Positions 1-7,696 of a DNA stretch of 64,000 nucleotides are shown here, piece by piece. The position numbers and the translations under genes are program-made. Where the stretch lies: positions 1 through 64,000 of the forward strand of contig CAVVDM010000009.1 of the NCBI GenBank assembly GCA_963746885.1. Direction: 5' to 3'. Each line of letters opens with the position of its first letter. The stretch's first letter is position 1. A model generated the notes under the pieces. The model was not told the DNA's origin. It was given only the letters and a program-made list of their open reading frames with translations, and searched no databases. Source of the DNA: DATARH01 sp963746885 (GTDB lineage: Bacteria > Pseudomonadota > Alphaproteobacteria > ATCC43930 > CGMCC-115725).

Positions 1-117
1 CGAAAGCAGACGCCTAGAACCGACGGTACGGCCGGAATCCCGCGTAGTTAACCTACCCCCTGACGTTCGTTTTCGGTGGCAAAACCCAATTCAACTCAAT
101 TCCCACGGGCTCTCGGT

Positions 118-270
118 TCAACCGCCGCAGTCCCCGTCCCAGGTCGCAATGTATTGACCGTCGGCAAAGCGCGTGGCGAATTTCCAATGGCCTTTCGCGC
201 TTGTGCGGTTGGCATACTTGCCCGTGCCGCTTTGGTGCTGCCAGGTGCCGCCTACGACAGGCGAGGGCGA
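118..270 (-). pseudogene. C-terminal remnant of an unknown small protein
   Basis: On the minus strand one frame reads a plausible protein end of about 45 residues. It has a Gly-Gly-Thr-Trp start, a Gly-Thr-Gly-Lys-Tyr turn and an ending in Trp-Asp-Gly-Asp-Cys-Gly-Gly before a TGA at 118-120. Alternating hydrophobic and Gly/Thr residues suggest a beta-rich fold. Nothing upstream in this frame looks like the rest of a gene, so I read it as debris in the IS-rich region. The family is not recognised, and it could be chance. Confidence 0.25.
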
Positions 271-599
271 TAGAGGAAGTGTGCCTTGATGCAGGCAAAC
301 GCGGCGCGTTCGGCGTATCGCCGCCGTCAGCCATCGGCTTCAATCACCTTCGGCGCGCGAGAAAGGCGGTTTTCGTTGCCGGGGCCGGTCAACGGCGCGA
401 TCCTGGCTACGAAATCGGCTGAAATCCGGCGAATGTCGGGTAAGAGGCCCGAGGGCTGGATCACCCCGTGTCGCAATGGTGATGGTTCGGCCGGCAGCAA
501 CGATGGCTTGCGTCTGGGTAGGGTTGAGCATCTGAACCTCCTCCTCTCTGAGCCGAGCTTTTGGGCGCGGCCGCCGCCGGCGAGGGTTGATTGATATAG

Positions 600-815
600 C
601 TAGCGCTCGGCGACCCGCATCGGCAGCGGCACCGGTGCACAGGGAAGTTTCTTTGCCCGCAACTTGGCGCAAGCGGCGATCGCGCGTGTCTTCGTGAAGG
701 CGACGACACGCGTGCGGTATAGGTGGTGCTTGGTTCCAAGCAGCTTCACGACCTTTACCCGGCGCCCGCTGGCAACGGCGAGATGACCGGCCTGTCGACT
801 CGAACCAGCTGACAA
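600..815 (-). pseudogene. SPOR-like domain fragment
   Basis: A 71-codon frame, opening with TTG and ending at a TAG at 600-602, ends in a stretch resembling the end of a SPOR repeat. It has a Leu-Tyr-Arg-Thr-Arg strand, then an Ala-Cys-Ala-Lys-Leu-Arg helix and a Leu-Pro-Cys strand. SPOR domains bind denuded peptidoglycan and often end D-Ala-D-Ala carboxypeptidases in alphaproteobacteria. The fragment abuts the end of recognisable DUF927 sequence in another frame, as if two broken genes had been joined. The assignment is by motif resemblance only. Confidence 0.3.
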
Positions 816-819
816 ACGT

Positions 820-1702
820 TTTGGGTCTCACGAGGAAGTAGGCGCCCCCTGGTCCTGGATGTCGAAGAGCTTCGGCCGCTTGTGCCTGCTCGGCGGTCCA
901 TTGCACCTTGTGGCCGGAGCGGACCAAATCAAGAATGATGGCCGCGCCCGACAGCTGGGAGCGAAGCCGTGCAAAACCGTCTGCCCGCAGCTTGTCCGCA
1001 TCCGGTACGGCTGCGCGGGCAGCGAGGTAACAGGCCTTGATCGCATGGGCGACCATCTTGTCGTTCCAGGGCACAACTCCGTATTCGATGGCAAGCTTCG
1101 CGGCAGCGTATGCTAGGGCGAATCGCTTGGCAAACCGATGCTCCCACCCGTGTTCTGGTACGCCCGCGCCCTTGAAAAACCTCTGCATCTCTGCTGCAAT
1201 CCTCGCTCGTATGGTGGCCACATCCCAAGCCACGTATTTTACGAACCTCCTTAATGCCACTCCATAATTCTTGAGACATTCAGCCTCGATGTCCTCGGCC
1301 AACTTCCGCGCGTTAGAATATCCGGCAGGCAGCAACTCGAAGCTTTTGTATTTGTCGTGTACCAGGGCCGGTAAATCGATAGCGCGCACCAGCTCCCCTT
1401 TCAGCTGCTTCATAGCACAATCCGGGCAATCTCATTAAGCGAGTGCTCCCTGGTCGACAAGAACAACACCCTCCATGTGATCGATTGCTGCCCCATCTTC
1501 GCTCGATAAAGAGTCGAGCGAATCCGGCCTGTTCCACCGGCTAATTTGAATATAGCGTCACGGATCACTTTGGCTCTAGTTGCTGCAATATCTTCCGCGC
1601 GCTGGATCTCGTCCAGGCACAGTAGGCCATCGTTATGAGCCGCCGCAAGTTCCTCAAGACCGGCTTTCGTATTATCCCACGAATATAGATTATTCCGGAT
1701 AG
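820..1702 (-). pseudogene. DUF927-domain protein, truncated and frameshifted
   Basis: This is the central and C-terminal part of a DUF927 protein, a helicase/primase-like family common on phages, plasmids and islands. Visible are a Trp-Asp-Asn-Thr motif, an Ala-Ala-Ala-His-Asn-Asp helix, the Leu-Cys-Leu-Asp-Glu-Ile Walker-B-like strand (around 1600-1625) and a Trp-Arg-Val-Leu-Phe-Leu-Ser-Thr strand. A frame change at about 1410-1413 splits it. Upstream, the coding sequence stops exactly at the IS3 end (1703), and the missing N-terminus is not on the other side of the element. The gene is therefore dead: cut by the insertion with flanking DNA lost. Its C-terminal boundary near 820 is approximate. 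Confidence 0.65.
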
Positions 1703-1752
1703 TGAACCGCCCCGGGTTTGTCGGAGGCTCCAACTTCTGAGAAGGTGGAGCG

Positions 1753-2082
1753 ATGACAAGCAAGACGACGAACAAGTTTTCGCCGGAGGTGCGCGATCGC
1801 GCGGTTGGGATGGTTTTGGATCACGAGCGGGAGCCCCCGTCGCGTTGGGGGGCGATCATCTCGATTGCCGGCAAGATCGGCTGCACCGGGCAGACGCTGA
1901 GCGCCTGGCTGAAGAAGGCGGAGCGCGACAGCGGACGGGCCGCCGGCCCGACGACGGAAATCGCCGCCAGGCTGAAGGCCCTGGAGCGGGAGAACCGGGA
2001 ACTGCGGCAGGCCAATGAGATCCTGCGCAAGGCGTCGGCATATTTTGCCCAGGCGGAGCTCGACCGCCGACACAAGCCATGA
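1753..2082 (+). CDS. IS3-family transposase OrfA
   Basis: A 109-residue DNA-binding subunit of an IS3/IS911-type transposase. Residues about 8-60 form a helix-turn-helix (Lys-Phe-Ser-Pro-Glu-Val-Arg-Asp-Arg-Ala start). Residues about 68-95 are a leucine-zipper-like coiled coil rich in Leu, Arg and Glu, ending in Ile-Leu-Arg-Lys-Ala-Ser-Ala-Tyr-Phe. OrfA binds the terminal repeats and normally acts through the OrfAB fusion. Its TGA overlaps the orfB ATG (ATGA at 2079-2082). OrfA itself looks intact. Confidence 0.85.
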   Translation: MTSKTTNKFSPEVRDRAVGMVLDHEREPPSRWGAIISIAGKIGCTGQTLSAWLKKAERDSGRAAGPTTEIAARLKALERENRELRQANEILRKASAYFAQAELDRRHKP

Positions 2083-3012
2083 TCGCGTTCATCGACGATC
2101 ACCGCGGGGCGTATGGGGTCGAGCCGATCTGCGCAGTGCTGCCGATCGCCCCATCGACCTATCACAGCCATGCCGCCAGACGGGCTGATCCGTCGCGGCT
2201 GGGGGCACGGGCGAAGCGCGATGCCCGCCTGATGCCGGAGATCGCACGCGTGTCCGAGGAGAACTTCCAAGTCTATGGCGCGCGCAAGGTTTGGCGGCAG
2301 TTGCAACGCGACGGCCGGGAAGTTGCCCGCTGCACTGTTGGGCGCCTGATGCAAACCCTGGGTTTGCAAGGCGTTATCCGTGGCAAGCCGGTCAGAACCA
2401 CGATCAGCGACAAGGCGGCGCCGTGCCCGCTCGACCACGTCAACCGACAGTTCAAGGCCCCTCGGCCGAACGCGCTGTGGGTCTCGGACTTCACGTATGT
2501 CGCGACCTGGGCGGGCTTCGTCTACGTCGCCTTTGTCATCGACACCTACGCCCGGCGCATCCCACGGGTCGGGCTTTGCCCGCCCGAGGACAGGCTCCGG
2601 CTGGCGTGTCTTGCGAACGGCACACGCGAATTTCGTGCTCGACGCTCTCGAGCAGGCTTTGCATGACCGGCGGCCGCTGCATCGTGGAGGGCTCGTTCAT
2701 CACAGTGATCGAGGCAGCCAATACGTCTCGATTAAGTACACCGAGCGCCTGGCCGAAGCCGGGATCGAGCCGTCCGTGGGCAGCGTCGGCGACAGCTACG
2801 CGTTGGCCGAGACCATCAACGGCCTCTACAAGGCCGAGGTGATCCACCGGCGGGGGCCATGGCGGTCGTTCGAAGCCGTCGAGTTCGCCACGCTCGAATG
2901 GGTGGACTGGTTCAACCATCGCCGGCTGCTGGAGCCCATCGGCAACATTCCTCCGGCAGAAGCCGAAGACCGCTACTACGCTATGCTCGAGCAGCCAGCC
3001 ATGGCAGCGTGA
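2079..3012 (+). pseudogene. IS3-family transposase OrfB, broken
   Basis: This is the DDE integrase subunit. The first Asp lies in a Val-Ser-Asp-Phe-Thr-Tyr-Val motif (about 2488), the second in His-His-Ser-Asp-Arg-Gly-Ser-Gln-Tyr (about 2709) and the Glu in Ala-Glu-Thr-Ile-Asn-Gly-Leu-Tyr (about 2810). Two lesions are visible. First, about 37 extra bases at 2562-2598, able to fold into a hairpin, sit between the codons for Arg-Ile and Gly-Trp-Arg and shift the frame. Second, the usual Asp-Asn pair after Gly-Asp-Ser-Tyr is missing, a two-codon deletion near 2800. The frame after the insertion runs to a TGA at 3010-3012. Confidence 0.85.
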
Positions 3013-3089
3013 CTCAAACCATACAGCCTCCGCGAAACCCGGGGCGGTTCAATGCTTGCTTGGTCATCGTTTTGACTCCATGTCTGTGT

Positions 3090-3140
3090 GAGCAGTGAGA
3101 ATCCCTTAGACCGGCTCACTGCTCACTGCTCACTGCTCAG
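3090..3140. repeat. Tandem CTCACTG repeats with an inverted copy
   Basis: CTCACTG is repeated three times head to tail at 3115-3135, followed by a partial unit to 3140. A perfect 10-base inverted copy (GAGCAGTGAG) lies at 3090-3099, so the transcript could form several alternative hairpins. The repeat lies in the 186-base gap between the two IS elements, where no gene is visible. Confidence 0.7.
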
Positions 3141-3237
3141 CGGTCGGTGGTCAGCGGCGTAGCCCGGTCATCGGGCAGGTTTCAGACGCACGCATGCAGT
3201 GTTGTCTCGCCGATACCGTCTTTAGGGGTGTTAAGCC

Positions 3238-4577
3238 CCTCTATGAGGCTCTACCCGGGATAATTCGCCGGGGTCGGCGGGCATAGCGCAAAGCATTGGA
3301 ATCGCGTAGGATTCGATTGCTGGGGCCGAACCTGCGGTTCCGGAGCGCCATGCACGCCGAAGTTGATCCTACCCTTCCGTTGCCGGGCCTGTCACCGGTC
3401 TGCGGCAGGCCGGTCGTCGCCTGTTTTGACGGCGGTCGGCTGTCCTCGGATGGCGGCATTCTGCTGCTGGCCGAGGTCGATCGCCGGCTCAAGATCGCCG
3501 AGCGGCTGGCGCGATGCCTCGAAGACCCGCGCGCCCCTGAGCAGATCCGGCACGAGATCGCCGAGATGATCCGCTTCCGCGCCCTGGCAATCGCGGCGGG
3601 GTATCCCGCTGCCAACGACTGCGACGCACTGCGCAAGGATGCCGCCTTCAAGATGGCGGTCGGCCGCCTGCCGGAGACCGGGGCGGACCTCTGCTCGCAA
3701 CCGACCATCAGCCGGCTCGAAAACCTGCCCGGTCCGGTGGCGCTCAAGCGGATGATGGCGGCGATGGTCGAGTTGTTCTGCGACAGCTTCGATACCGTGC
3801 CCCGGCGCATCGTACTCGACATCGACGACACCGAGGATCGGGCCTACGGCCAACAGCAGCTCTCGTTGTTCAACGCGCATCACGACAGCCGCTGTTTCAT
3901 GCCGATCCACATTTACGAGGCGATTTCGGCCAAGCCGGTCGCGGTCTTTTGGCCGGCCCGAGGCCATGGCCCTCCGATCGCTCTGCGATCGGGTCCTTCG
4001 GACACGGGCGCGCGGCTGCGCCGCGGGTGCGAGCGCAATCGGGTCGGCTACATCTTCGGCTGGCCGGCAACAAGGTCCTGCTGCGCCGCGTGACGGCAGA
4101 GGCCGAGCCGGTTGCCTTGGATCGCCTCGACGCGCCCGCCGAGAGCAAGGTGCGCCGCGATGCCGAGTTCCTCTACGGCGCCAAGACCTGGAACACCGAG
4201 CGCCGCGTGATCGCCCGCGTCGAGGCGTCCGGTCAAGGCGTCGACAGCCGCTTCATCGTGACCAACCTGGCTGGCCTGGCCAAATCGCTCTACGAGAAAA
4301 TCTACTGCGCGCGGGGGCAGGCGGAGAACCTGATCAAAGCCCACAAGCTGCATCTCGCCTCGGATCGCACATCCTGCACCAAGGCGACCGCCAACCAGTT
4401 CCGGCTGCTGATCCATACCGCTGCCTGTTGGCTGATGCACACCCTGCCCGGCCTGGCACCCCAACAAGCCCCGAATGAATGCGCCGCCGGTGCCACACTG
4501 CCGTACACCCTGCGCGCGAGCCGGCATCGCCGAGCTACGACGCACAGATGCTGCCGGTGAATTGTCCAGGCTAGAGG
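3238..4577 (+). mobile_element. IS1380-family insertion sequence, degenerate
   Basis: The element carries an IS1380-type transposase remnant. Related ends are visible at about 3238-3271 and 4554-4577: the right end reads CCGGTGAATTGTCC then CTAGAGG, matching in part the reverse of the left end (CCGGCGAATTATCC then GTAGAG). Arms are imperfect, so boundaries are approximate. No target duplication was established. With the transposase broken in several places the copy is inactive unless helped in trans. Confidence 0.7.
3350..4560 (+). pseudogene. IS1380-family transposase, broken
   Basis: The N-terminal half is well preserved. It shows a Ser-Phe/Cys-Phe-Asp-Gly-Gly motif, then Leu-Asp-Ile-Asp-Asp-Thr-Glu-Asp (first catalytic Asp, about 3820) and Leu-Phe-Asn-Ala-His-His-Asp. 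After Lys-Pro-Val-Ala-Val (about 3945) the segment carrying the second catalytic Asp (Gly-Asp-Ser-His-Tyr in relatives) is deleted. About 55 palindrome-rich bases (3971-4026) lie before Cys-Glu-Arg-Asn-Arg-Val-Gly-Tyr. A base is also missing near 4062, so the C-terminal half continues in another frame, including the Ala-Glu-Asn-Leu-Ile-Lys motif near 4325. The extreme C-terminus does not match the family. I chose the ATG at 3350 over an upstream codon by family length. Confidence 0.8.
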
Positions 4578-4953
4578 TTGACCGAGGCCAAGTCAATTCG
4601 GGTCCCGAGATAGGGACACCCGAGAAGCGCCAACCGAACGGCTCAGGGTTGGAAGCAGGCGCTCTTGGTCAACGCCAGTTCGATCGTCGCGGGTGCTTCG
4701 CGATCGACGCGGCGATTTGGTGGAGACGGACCCGCAGCGGCTCGCTTGCCAACCGTCTCGGGGCTCTTTCATTGCTTGTGCGGGCACCCGCCGCTGCCCC
4801 CTCGCGCGTTCGGCCGCGGTGGTCTTGCTAGTTGTCGGGTATCCGAGCCTCTGGCATGCTGGCGCTCGTCCCTGCCCGCCCGCTCGCCGGGAAGGGCCAG
4901 GCGGGGCGGGGCGCGGCGCCGTGCTCGATGCGGCGCCGGCAGGGGAGAGAGGA
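4578..4953. other. Intergenic, no gene seen
   Basis: These 376 bases between the IS1380 remnant and bpt are open in several frames only because of high GC. No frame shows family-like sequence. A short stem (TCGCG/CGCGA around 4688-4705) is present. No convincing promoter for bpt was identified. Confidence 0.5.
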
Positions 4954-5775
4954 ATGGAGATCGGGGCGGGCGGGACGCGGTCGAAGGCCGAGCGAGTGCG
5001 CCCGGCCGCGCCAGCGTCGGCACCTGTCCCGAGCGACCCGCGCGGCGACTTCGGCCCGTTCCAGCAATTTTTCGCCACCGCCGCGGTGCCCTGTCCCTAT
5101 GTCGCCGGCCGCGCCGAGCGCAAGCTGGTGGTCGAACTGGCGGGCCGCGCCGCGCCTGCCTTCTACGACGAGCTGTCGCGCGCCGGGTTCCGCCGCAGCC
5201 ACCGCTTTGCCTACCGCCCGGCCTGCCGTGCCTGCGCCGCCTGCGTGCCGGTGCGGGTAGCGGTCGAACGCTTTGCGCATAGCCGCTCGACCCGGCGGGT
5301 GCGCAACGCCAATGCGGCACTTGCCGGGCGGCTGCTCGTGCCGCGTGCTACGGCCGAACAGTTCCGACTGTTCGTGGCCTACCAGCGTTCGCGCCACCGC
5401 GACAGCGACATGGCGGCGATGAGCTATGGCGATTATCGCGGCATGGTCGAGGACAGCGCGGTGCGCACCGCGCTCGTCGAGTTCCGCGAGCCGGACGGCG
5501 TGCTCGTTGCGGTGTCGCTGATCGATCGGCTCGATGACGGCCTGTCGGCGGTGTACACCTTTTACGATCCGGCGCAGCCACGTCGCAGCCTCGGCACGTG
5601 GTCGATCCTGTGGCTGGTCGAAGAATGCCGACGTCAGGACCTGCCCTTCGCCTATCTCGGCTATTGGATCGATGAGAGCCCGAAGATGGCCTATAAGGCG
5701 CGCTTCCCGGCACTGGAGCGACTGGCAGACGGACAGTGGCTGCCGTTTGCGCCGTTGGCGAGCGTCGAAGAATGA
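4954..5775 (+). CDS. bpt: Aspartate/glutamate leucyltransferase Bpt
   Basis: A 273-residue leucyl-tRNA-protein transferase of the Bpt/ATE family. It moves leucine from Leu-tRNA to N-terminal Asp or Glu, marking the protein for ClpS/ClpAP under the N-end rule. The N-terminal ATE half has a Pro-Cys-Pro-Tyr motif (about residues 46-49) and a Cys-Arg-Ala-Cys-Ala-Ala-Cys cluster (about 88-94). The GNAT-like half has Arg-His-Arg-Asp-Ser-Asp-Met, Tyr-Thr-Phe-Tyr-Asp-Pro and Leu-Gly-Tyr-Trp-Ile. I chose the ATG at 4954 because a GAGAGGA ribosome site lies just upstream and it gives family length. Its TGA overlaps the next gene's ATG. Confidence 0.92.
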   Translation: MEIGAGGTRSKAERVRPAAPASAPVPSDPRGDFGPFQQFFATAAVPCPYVAGRAERKLVVELAGRAAPAFYDELSRAGFRRSHRFAYRPACRACAACVPVRVAVERFAHSRSTRRVRNANAALAGRLLVPRATAEQFRLFVAYQRSRHRDSDMAAMSYGDYRGMVEDSAVRTALVEFREPDGVLVAVSLIDRLDDGLSAVYTFYDPAQPRRSLGTWSILWLVEECRRQDLPFAYLGYWIDESPKMAYKARFPALERLADGQWLPFAPLASVEE

Positions 5776-7136
5776 CGATCGGCATTCTGCAATCGACCCT
5801 GTTCGGCGACATGTTCGGCACCGCGGCGATGCGGGCGGCGTTTGGCGAGCTGGCCTTTCTCGCGCGCTGCGTCGAGGTCGAGGCGGCGCTGGCCCGGGCC
5901 CAGGCGGCGGTCGGCATCGTGCCGCACGAGGCCGCGGCGGCGATCTCGACGGCCGCCGCTGCCGCCGCGGCGGAACCTCAGTCGCTTGATCTGGTGCGCC
6001 TCAAGCGCGAGACGGAGGTCGTCGGCTACCCGATCCTGCCCTTGGTGCGCCAGCTCGCCGAGCGTGCCGGGGAGGCCGGGCGCTATCTGCATTGGGGCGC
6101 CACGACCCAAGACATCATGGACACCGCGGCGGTATTGCAGATCCGCGACGGGCTCGCCCTGGTTGAGGCCGACCTCGCGGCGGTTCGGGGCCACCTCGCC
6201 AGCCTCGCGCGGCGCTGGCGCGACACGCCGATGGCCGGCCGCACCCACCTGCAGCACGCGTTGCCGATCACCTTCGGCTTCAAGGCGGCGGTATGGCTCG
6301 CCGCCTTTGACCGCCACGCGGCGCGTCTTGCCGAATTGAGGCCGCGCGTTTTGGTGGTGCAGTTCGGCGGCGCCGCCGGGACGCTCGCCTCGCTCGGGCC
6401 GGGCGAGGCGAGCCTCGCCTCGCGCCGCGAGCTGGCGCGCGAATTGGGGCTCGGCGAGCCGGCGATCACCTGGCATGTCATGCGCGACGCGATTGCCGAG
6501 ACCGTGCAGTTCCTGGCGCTGCTCGGGGGCAGCCTGGGCAAGATCGCGTTCGACGTCATGCTGATGTCGGCAACCGAGTTCGGCGAGGCGGCCGAGCCGT
6601 TCGTCGCCGGGCGTGGTTCCTCCTCGACGATGCCGCAGAAGCGCAACCCGATCTCGTGCGAGCTGATCCTGGCCGCCGCCAAGGCACTGCGCCAGCAAGC
6701 GGGGCTGATGCTCGATGCGCTGGTCAGCGATTTCGAGCGCGCCACCGGCCCGTGGCATGTCGAATGGATCGCGCTGCCGGAGAGCTTCGGCTATGCCGCC
6801 GGCGCATTGCATCAGGCCGCCTTCATGCTCGGCGGACTGATCGTCGATCCGGTCCGCATGGCGCGCAATCTCGACATGACGCATGGGTTGATCGTTGCCG
6901 AGGCGGTGATGATGGGCCTCGCCCCTCATACCGGGCGCAACGAGGCGCACGACCTCGTCTACGATGCCTGTCGCAGCGCGATCGAAAGCGACCGCCCGCT
7001 CTACGACGTGCTCCTCGAAACGCCGGGAGTGGCCGGGCCGCTCGGCGCCGACGCGCTACGCGCGCTGACCGACCCGGCCAACTACCTCGGCGCCGCGCAG
7101 GCGATGGTCGACCGCGTGCTCGACGGGCGCGGCTAG
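5772..7136 (+). CDS. Fumarase/aspartase-superfamily lyase (cycloisomerase or adenylosuccinate lyase type)
   Basis: A 454-residue homotetrameric lyase. It shows the superfamily signature Gly-Ser-Ser-Ser-Thr-Met-Pro-Gln-Lys-Arg-Asn-Pro (residues 282-293), which holds the mobile catalytic Ser loop. The conserved Gly-Arg-Thr-His-Leu-Gln-His (156-162) and a His-Trp-Gly-Ala-Thr-Thr-Gln-Asp motif (107-114) are also present. The overall pattern is closest to 3-carboxy-cis,cis-muconate cycloisomerase (PcaB) and adenylosuccinate-lyase-like proteins. No protocatechuate or purine gene is adjacent, so the substrate is undecided. Its ATG overlaps the bpt stop (ATGA), implying translational coupling to an unrelated function. 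It ends overlapping the convergent NTF2-like gene. Confidence 0.8.
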   Translation: MTIGILQSTLFGDMFGTAAMRAAFGELAFLARCVEVEAALARAQAAVGIVPHEAAAAISTAAAAAAAEPQSLDLVRLKRETEVVGYPILPLVRQLAERAGEAGRYLHWGATTQDIMDTAAVLQIRDGLALVEADLAAVRGHLASLARRWRDTPMAGRTHLQHALPITFGFKAAVWLAAFDRHAARLAELRPRVLVVQFGGAAGTLASLGPGEASLASRRELARELGLGEPAITWHVMRDAIAETVQFLALLGGSLGKIAFDVMLMSATEFGEAAEPFVAGRGSSSTMPQKRNPISCELILAAAKALRQQAGLMLDALVSDFERATGPWHVEWIALPESFGYAAGALHQAAFMLGGLIVDPVRMARNLDMTHGLIVAEAVMMGLAPHTGRNEAHDLVYDACRSAIESDRPLYDVLLETPGVAGPLGADALRALTDPANYLGAAQAMVDRVLDGRG

Positions 7137-7612
7137 CGCGAAAACCGCGCGAGGTGGGCGCGCCCCTCGGCGCTCCCGGTCTGCGCCGCCGCGGCCTTTT
7201 CGACGACGCGCCGGATGCGCTCGGCGGCAAAGCCGAGCTGCACCAGCGCGACGCCGCGGTCGAAGGCTTCGCTGTAATGTGCGATCAGGCCGTCCTCAAA
7301 GCGAAACTGGCTGATGCCCTCGAACACCACCGGCCGACCAATGCTTTCCGGCAATAGCGAGCGGTAGCTGAAGCGGAAGCGGGCATAGCCGGTTGTGCCG
7401 TCACTGACCGGATCGAGGAAGTCCCAGCGATACTCGCTGCCGGTGTCGTGGAAGCGCTGCAGCATAGCGGCGATCGCAGGGCGGCCCCGGTGCGGGCCGA
7501 AAAACTCGTCGGCATAGACGCCGTCGGGGATGAACAGCGCGCCCAGGCCGTCTCCGTCATTGGCCACCACGGCGGCGGCGAACGCCGCGAGCAACTCGGT
7601 AAACGATCGCAT
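7133..7612 (-). CDS. NTF2-like / SnoaL-like protein
   Basis: A 159-residue cone-shaped alpha+beta barrel protein of the NTF2/SnoaL superfamily, to judge from its order: an N-terminal helix with Asn-Asp-Gly-Asp-Gly-Leu, an Asp-Gly-Val-Tyr-Ala-Asp strand, an Arg-Gly-Arg-Pro-Ala-Ile helix start, and paired Arg-Phe-Arg-Phe strands. Such proteins are small isomerases, hydrolases or binding proteins. No catalytic function can be named. The start (7612) has a GGGAGGG ribosome site. It is divergent from the alcohol dehydrogenase and shares an 84-base gap with a perfect inverted repeat. It overlaps the lyase gene by four bases at its 3' end. Confidence 0.65.
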   Translation of the reverse strand: MRSFTELLAAFAAAVVANDGDGLGALFIPDGVYADEFFGPHRGRPAIAAMLQRFHDTGSEYRWDFLDPVSDGTTGYARFRFSYRSLLPESIGRPVVFEGISQFRFEDGLIAHYSEAFDRGVALVQLGFAAERIRRVVEKAAAAQTGSAEGRAHLARFSR

Positions 7613-7629
7613 TCGGCCCTCCCTTCGCG

Positions 7630-7649
7630 GTGGTCGTTACCGCGACCAC
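7630..7649. promoter_or_regulatory. Candidate operator, GTGGTCG-N6-CGACCAC
   Basis: A perfect inverted repeat with 7-base arms and a 6-base spacer lies in the 84-base gap between the divergent NTF2-like and alcohol dehydrogenase genes. This geometry suits a dimeric repressor controlling both. No regulator gene is adjacent, so the binding protein is unknown. Confidence 0.4.
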
Positions 7650-7696
7650 AGAATAGCATAGCGCCCGGATCGCCCGGGCTGGAGGAGGGTTGCGCG

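Larger units (their letters stand above)
1703..3051 (+). mobile_element. IS3-family insertion sequence (1349 bp)
   Basis: Terminal inverted repeats at 1703-1732 and 3022-3051 match in 25 of 30 positions. The outermost 17 bases (TGAACCGCCCCGGGTTT) are identical once one end is reversed, and the ends are the TG...CA expected of IS3 elements. Inside are the two standard overlapping frames, orfA and orfB. No target-site duplication is seen: the flanks are GGATAG before and ATGCTT after. The element interrupts a DUF927 gene whose other half is absent, so a deletion or recombination next to the IS is likely. It cannot transpose by itself because orfB is broken. Confidence 0.88.

Noticed and set aside
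340..1413. Long minus-strand ORF of 357 codons
   Set aside because: Only its first ~200 codons are family-like (DUF927). The remainder is Arg/Pro-rich chance reading, typical of open frames in this GC-rich DNA.
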